From Haliotis asinina (lineage: Eukaryota; Mollusca; Gastropoda; Lepetellida; Haliotidae): a stretch of 64,000 bases of DNA. Position numbers and translations under genes: made by a program. The notes under the pieces were generated by a model. The model was not told the origin of the DNA. It worked only from the letters and a program-made list of their open reading frames with translations, and did not search any database. The stretch is from positions 57,932,843-57,996,842 of the forward strand of contig NC_090282.1 in NCBI RefSeq assembly GCF_037392515.1, read 5' to 3'. This document shows, piece by piece, positions 61,001-64,000 of this stretch (position 1 is its first letter; every line of letters begins with the position of its first letter).

Positions 61001-62135
61001 CACATCTGGTGTTCCTTTGGAGGGTATAACTACAGCCAGACAGGATTTTAAGGCACATAAAGTGGAGCCAAGGTGGGTCAAAGAGAGACAGGCTTATACA
61101 ACACCCGAGGGAGGATTTGATTTCAACACAACGAACAGAATAAACTTTACAGTTAAGGACACACCACGACTACAGACTGTTACCAAACCTTTGTCATCCG
61201 GAGTTATGAAGAGTGATGGTCAGTTTGAGGGCTCAACCAGTTATGGTGCTGACTTTAAAAGCTATGACATCGCCTCCCGACCTGTAAAGAAGAATCAAGA
61301 ATATGTGTCTCCAACAGTACCTATGGCCAGTGACACGACAAGCACAAGAGACTTCACCAAACATACTTTGACTCAGAGGCAGAATTTCAAACCAACGGTC
61401 ACAGTTCAAAAGTCACAGGAACCTTTCATAGGTAGCACGGGTTATAGGGATACATATAAGGAACATCAGTTATCTCAAAAGACAACCAGACAGAAGGAGG
61501 AATATAATCATCCAAAAGTACCATTCCATGGCGTCACAACAAATATGCAAGACTTCACAGGAACGACTGCTCCCAAAAGATCAGCACTTAAGCCAGTTGA
61601 AAATACAGTAAGGTCAAGTGCTCCTATAGAGAGTACCACCACCGCAAGGCGTGATTACGGTAATCACCAGGTAGGGAGTCGACCTGTGAAGAGACAAGAT
61701 GTTTATGTCCGTCCTGAGGGACAGATGGATCTGAGAACGACAAACAATGAGTACTTTAAACAGCCGGAAACTACAGGGAGACAGGCCTCTAAAAGACCCA
61801 CGTCATCTGGAGCACTCAAGTTCGAAGGGAAAATTGACTTTGGAACAAACTACAGCAACAGTTTTCAGAAGTCAGAAGCAGCAAATCCTCCTCAACGGAA
61901 AGTAAAAGAAGCCTTTGTCCCGAATCCTATACCTTTTCAGGGTATTACAACTCATCAGAGTGAGTTCATTAACCGCCATGGCTCCAAAGCCAACAGCTTC
62001 AAACCTGCTGCAGTTCCCTTCTCGAGTCACGCAAAGTTCGATAGCTCTACAACCTACAGTGCTGATTTTCACAAAGGAACTCCTCCTTGGATGAAGAACG
62101 TCCCTGGACCAGCTACAGTTGGTGCACAAGCGTGA
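46018..62135 (+). CDS. SAXO: Gene C: giant SAXO-family protein, 7 exons, about 2,869 aa
   Basis: Join of 46018-46028, 50754-50909, 52549-54156, 54355-54756, 55018-55620, 55997-56599 and 56909-62135: 8610 nt in frame to TGA at 62133-62135, every intron in phase 2. After LSEYSKRYPTHP the protein is almost wholly Mn-type modules of 33-34 residues in alternating pairs: type a (DYPEHxIEPR...YVKPEGxM...TTNR) and type b (DYPEHxLTPRQSFKP...DPFDDKTTTR). I count roughly 80 modules against about 12 described for human SAXO1. The last third is more diverse and carries KRPxS modules like those of gene A. No signal peptide, membrane segment or Cys-rich start is seen. It probably lies along axonemal microtubules (family knowledge plus inference). 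The copy number of the near-identical internal repeats should be treated as provisional. Exon 1 is the weakest call. Confidence 0.87.
46785..46940 (+). mobile_element. tRNA-derived SINE copy
   Basis: GGGGTAGCCTAGTGGTAAAG, CCCGGGTTCCATTCCC, GCTGGAATATTGCTAAAAGC and GGTGTAAAACCATACTCACA. Close to the family consensus; counterpart of 25138-25262, which is cut short by the minisatellite. Confidence 0.82.
47585..47770 (+). repeat. R2-family repeat fragment
   Basis: TTGTTTGTCGCCTAAGGCCG, ATCATGAACATCGATCTACG and ACCGAACGAGCTTGACCACC are diverged R2 landmarks. Confidence 0.45.
48000..48960. repeat. Large minisatellite with higher-order structure
   Basis: Basic unit of about 34 bp (GTGTATCCCCGTATACATGC plus TTACATGGAGTTGG). 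Between about 48309 and 48716 four variants form a 136-bp higher-order unit repeated three times almost exactly. Unit 1 keeps only three basic copies (25263-25360). The long frames over it (for example 48445-48903) are repeat products. Confidence 0.88.
48961..50753. other. Intronic sequence matching unit 1
   Basis: Aligns with 25361-26950 except about 49615-49840, which is different. No frame conserved between the units, so no gene called. Confidence 0.5.
50754..50909 (+). CDS. SAXO: Gene C exon 2
   Basis: 156 nt between GATGTTTCAG and GTAAGA. QNGIIDVDDNAPF, then LSEYSKRYPTHPIPARESYK, ending METKTTTG with the Gly codon split. Aligns with the LLSEY...HPIVPRES part of gene A exon 2 but without the preceding GRHRCPH. 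Confidence 0.88.
50910..52548 (+). other. SAXO: Gene C intron 2, containing the right duplication breakpoint
   Basis: About 1.6 kb; matches gene B intron 2 up to about 51583 and is single copy beyond. It contains the 41-bp minisatellite at 51190-51355. A 95-codon frame at 52021-52308 has no family features. It ends TTTCTAACCCCAG. Confidence 0.8.
51190..51355. repeat. About 41-bp GT-rich minisatellite, 4 copies
   Basis: Same unit as 28985-29100 with one more copy: GTCATGTGATGTGCGTG then CACCTATCTGTGTGTGTG. Confidence 0.75.
52549..54156 (+). CDS. SAXO: Gene C exon 3 (16 modules)
   Basis: 1608 nt, exactly 8 x 201 nt. Starts QDYPEWELPERKPRERALW and ends NDNTTSR with the Arg codon split (AG|GT). 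The first pair of modules is divergent (STAKDDFKGSYLPKQKSYKP); the rest alternate between types a and b. The acceptor is AACCCCAG and the donor GTCAGT. Confidence 0.92.
54355..54756 (+). CDS. SAXO: Gene C exon 4 (4 modules)
   Basis: 402 nt, exactly 2 x 201 nt, between CCTTAACAG and GTTAGT. QEFPEHKIEPRERRQPQRYV to DDPFEDKTTAR. Phase 2 at both ends. Confidence 0.92.
55018..55620 (+). CDS. SAXO: Gene C exon 5 (6 modules)
   Basis: 603 nt, exactly 3 x 201 nt, between TCTCCCTTCAG and GTTAGTAAGG. SDFPEHQIEPRQRRQPQQYV to DDPFEDKTTAR. Nearly identical to exon 6. Confidence 0.93.
55997..56599 (+). CDS. SAXO: Gene C exon 6 (6 modules, near-duplicate of exon 5)
   Basis: 603 nt between TTCACATTCAG and GTTAGTAAGG. 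It differs from exon 5 at only a handful of sites, for example SDFLEHQ for SDFPEHQ, EITPRQSFKPEN for ELTPRQSFKPVN and RSEDPF for RSDDPF. The flanking introns do not match those of exon 5 beyond the first bases of the donor. Confidence 0.93.
56909..62135 (+). CDS. SAXO: Gene C exon 7 (long module exon, stop)
   Basis: 5227 nt from acceptor TTCACCTACAG to TGA. Four modules (to 57311), then four near-identical 603-bp blocks (57312-59723), then about 23 diverse modules and a tail PPWMKNVPGPATVGAQA. KRPxS-type modules (KRPESAHIM, KRPESSHIM, TKPLSSGVM, KRPTSSGAL) recur about every 5-6 modules and match KRPHSANVM of genes A and B. The ATG at 56946 is internal, not a start. Confidence 0.93.
57312..59723 (+). 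repeat. SAXO: 603-bp coding tandem repeat, 4 copies
   Basis: Units 57312-57914, 57915-58517, 58518-59120 and 59121-59723, each 201 codons (six modules) from (V/M)DYPEHQIEPRQRREPLKY to NVPFDDQTTAR. Units 1-3 read the same apart from the first codon; unit 4 has a few silent changes (CCG for CCT, AAGCCT for AAACCC). Such identity implies recent expansion or ongoing homogenisation. Confidence 0.95.
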
Positions 62136-62164
62136 ATGAATGAACTGAACTGATCCATAAACTG

Positions 62165-62170
62165 AATAAA
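62165..62170 (+). promoter_or_regulatory. Candidate proximal poly(A) signal of gene C
   Basis: AATAAA in AACTGAATAAACCAAG, 30 nt after the stop codon. Confidence 0.35.
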
Positions 62171-62995
62171 CCAAGAACCTCACACTGTGCCTGCAATAAT
62201 CACTATACATACCTTGCTTTTTCAGTCCGCTTTGCCCAACAAACTCTCAGCAAAGGCAATATGCCCCACTAACACAATTCTCATCTTATTTCGCAATACA
62301 CGTTTTACCTCCATAATTTATAGGAACAGTTATTTATAACGATGTTATATGACCCACGAATTGTCTTTTTTCCAGTTTTGTTTTCTTAGGTTTAATTTCT
62401 TTTTATTGTTACATTAGTTAATTGGTTTGGCCTTTTCGTGATGTTAACACTCTGCCGCAGAAAGGCATTTTTCATTTTCTTTCATCAGACAATGGAGGTT
62501 GAGGTTGAATTTCATTTGCCTTTTACTTTTTGTGTTTTCATTAGTATATACTTGCTATTCTGTATTTGCGGTTGCTTGATATATTTATTGTGATGTGAAA
62601 ATTATGTTATACAGACATTTATTTATTTTGTTTTTTGACAGTATAGTTGGTTCTTCTCTATTGTTATCTGAAGGCACATGCTGCTTCTCCACATTAGCGA
62701 TGGCCTTACCCAAGGGAAGTAACCCTGTGTAGCGTGGTATTTCAACATTTTACCAAGACCTGATTCATTCAAATTTTATGTTACTACGCAAGTTAGGTTC
62801 TTTTTTTAGAACATGATCAAGGAAATCTTTCAGGAAATCTTCCATATATGTAACTTTCTTGTGGGATATTTCTGTAGATTTTGCAATACAATATGTTTCT
62901 GTTTAACATTTTTTCTGAAAACGAATGTTTGGTGTTTTACACTATGCTGGCATACATAAAAGTGATAACGCATTTCATGTTGGTATTCAGAAATG

Positions 62996-63001
62996 AATAA
63001 A
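62996..63001 (+). promoter_or_regulatory. Candidate distal poly(A) signal of gene C
   Basis: AATAAA in GAAATGAATAAAAAGTGTGC, followed by a GTGTGCTTATTTT stretch. Confidence 0.45.
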
Positions 63002-63020
63002 AAGTGTGCTTATTTTAACA

Positions 63021-64000
63021 AAAGTGATTTCAATTAAACAACATGTGTAAATGCAGACAGGTCTTCCTTTCAGGGGCACACGAAGCTCTTTAGCTATGTT
63101 TCACAGCTTAGTCTATGCATTGCTCACCCTAGGGCTTAGTGATGCAACGCACTTCTTCATCTCCAGTTAGTTTAGATAGTACTTTGATGTAGCACTTATC
63201 ACAATCTGCCCATCTCAGATGATTGTTCAAACTTTCGTTTCGATTTCGAACTTTCTATTACTGAGAAATCTCATACTCATTCGGAAATCTTCGGAAATTT
63301 CAATGTTTTCGGAAATTTCCGAAAATTACTGAAATTCACGATGGTGCTTTCCCGTCTGAATATGATATCATGTTGCATGATGTATATTCACAATGAATAT
63401 GTTTTATTTATATTCCATCGGAAGTATCAAACTTGAGGTACATAATATTCGAAAACTCAATGTTTCGCATTATAACGAAATACTCTGTCATCTTCGCCTC
63501 ATTTTAACAGTATTTTCGAGATTCGAGGTCATTTCATCACCACATGCATTTTAATCCATATTGTCGTGCCAAAAGCTTAGATTTCGATGGAATATTTGAT
63601 AACATATTGGCTGAAATCTGTGATAGATGTCCATAAAATATTCATTAATGGTTGTTGGTATAATAAATATTAACCCTTGTAGATCTTTTCTTGCTTTTTT
63701 GTTGTCATTTCTTATATGTATGTAACTAACAAGAATCAGGTAGAGCAAGAGCAGCACTAGCCATTTGTAGATAGTACAGACAGTAAAGTTAGTTGCGGTC
63801 ATAGTATACCATCTGTATTTTATGATGTAGAAACACTAGTAGCTCCAAGTACTTCTTTTGTAGTCCGAGAGCGTTTGCTACTGTTAGGCTGAGCTCCACA
63901 TGCTGACATAGTGGCGCACATGCACCGACGCTCACACACACATCGCTCACACTCACACACAGAGAACTCACTCTCACACATATACACTCACGCTAGCAAA
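63021..64000. other. Downstream intergenic sequence, no gene seen
   Basis: AT-rich, with a cluster of TTCGGAAATTTC-like short repeats at about 63270-63340 and a CA/CTCACA-rich simple stretch at about 63925-63995. Short minus-strand frames (63551-63802, 63789-63977) show no domain. Confidence 0.5.

Larger units (their letters stand above)
62136..63020 (+). other. SAXO: Gene C 3' untranslated region
   Basis: AT-rich, no coding frame. Two candidate poly(A) signals: AATAAA at 62165-62170, only 30 nt after the stop, and AATAAA at 62996-63001. The first would give a very short 3' UTR. Confidence 0.5.

Noticed and set aside
56946-62135. A separate 1,729-aa gene starting at 56946
   Set aside because: The frame continues upstream to the acceptor at 56908 with the module pattern intact (SDFPEHQIEPRQ), so this is an internal Met of exon 7.

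Overview
The window looks like a metazoan nuclear genome, most likely a marine gastropod and probably an abalone (Haliotis). The evidence is spliced genes with GT-AG introns, long AT-rich introns and UTRs, and many copies of a tRNA-headed SINE whose body (GATATTGCTGGAATATTGCT, then a CGGCGTAAAAC-like stretch and CTCACTC) I associate with abalone sequence. The species call rests on memory of that repeat, not on a search.

The recognisable genes are three members of one family on the + strand: SAXO/FAM154 (stabilizer of axonemal microtubules), ciliary and flagellar microtubule-binding proteins built from about 33-34-residue Mn-type modules. Gene A (2140-14238, 5 exons, about 470 aa) is a conventional SAXO with the Cys-rich N-terminal motif CxCxxCxCGRHRCPH. 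Gene C (about 46018-62135, 7 exons, about 2,869 aa, some 80 modules) is a giant member. Gene B (about 24439-35021, 5 exons, about 859 aa) lies between them and is a chimera: its first two exons match the 5' exons of C and its last three match the 3' exons of A.

The layout is explained by one tandem segmental duplication. A block running from intron 2 of A to intron 2 of C is present twice head to tail (unit 1 about 9559-29325, unit 2 about 29326-51583), so the order is A complete, C-5' joined to A-3' (gene B), C complete. The joined exons are phase compatible and gene B is open throughout. Since duplication the units have diverged. Unit 1 holds two non-LTR retrotransposons (18001-20685 and 26967-28473) and a possible MITE. 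Unit 2 holds a TTAA-flanked transposon with a THAP-domain fragment (36248-37537), an expanded minisatellite (about 48000-48960) and a further block at about 42780-45110. A small segment is inverted between the units.

Repeats inside the genes come in blocks of six modules: a 618-bp unit (once in A, three times in B), a 603-bp unit (four near-identical copies in the last exon of C), two 603-bp near-duplicate exons in C, and a looser spacing of about six modules in the C-terminal part of C. Four internal exons of C are exact multiples of 201 nt (two modules). If one module covers one 8-nm tubulin dimer, six would cover the 48-nm axonemal repeat; this is my inference. Candidate RFX-like half sites with TAAACA (FOXJ1-like) cores lie just upstream of the predicted starts of A and of B/C, as expected for ciliary genes.

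The remaining sequence is intron, UTR or intergenic DNA with SINEs, a second dispersed repeat family, a Penelope-like fragment, minisatellites and microsatellites. I saw no rRNA genes, functional tRNA genes or CRISPR arrays.
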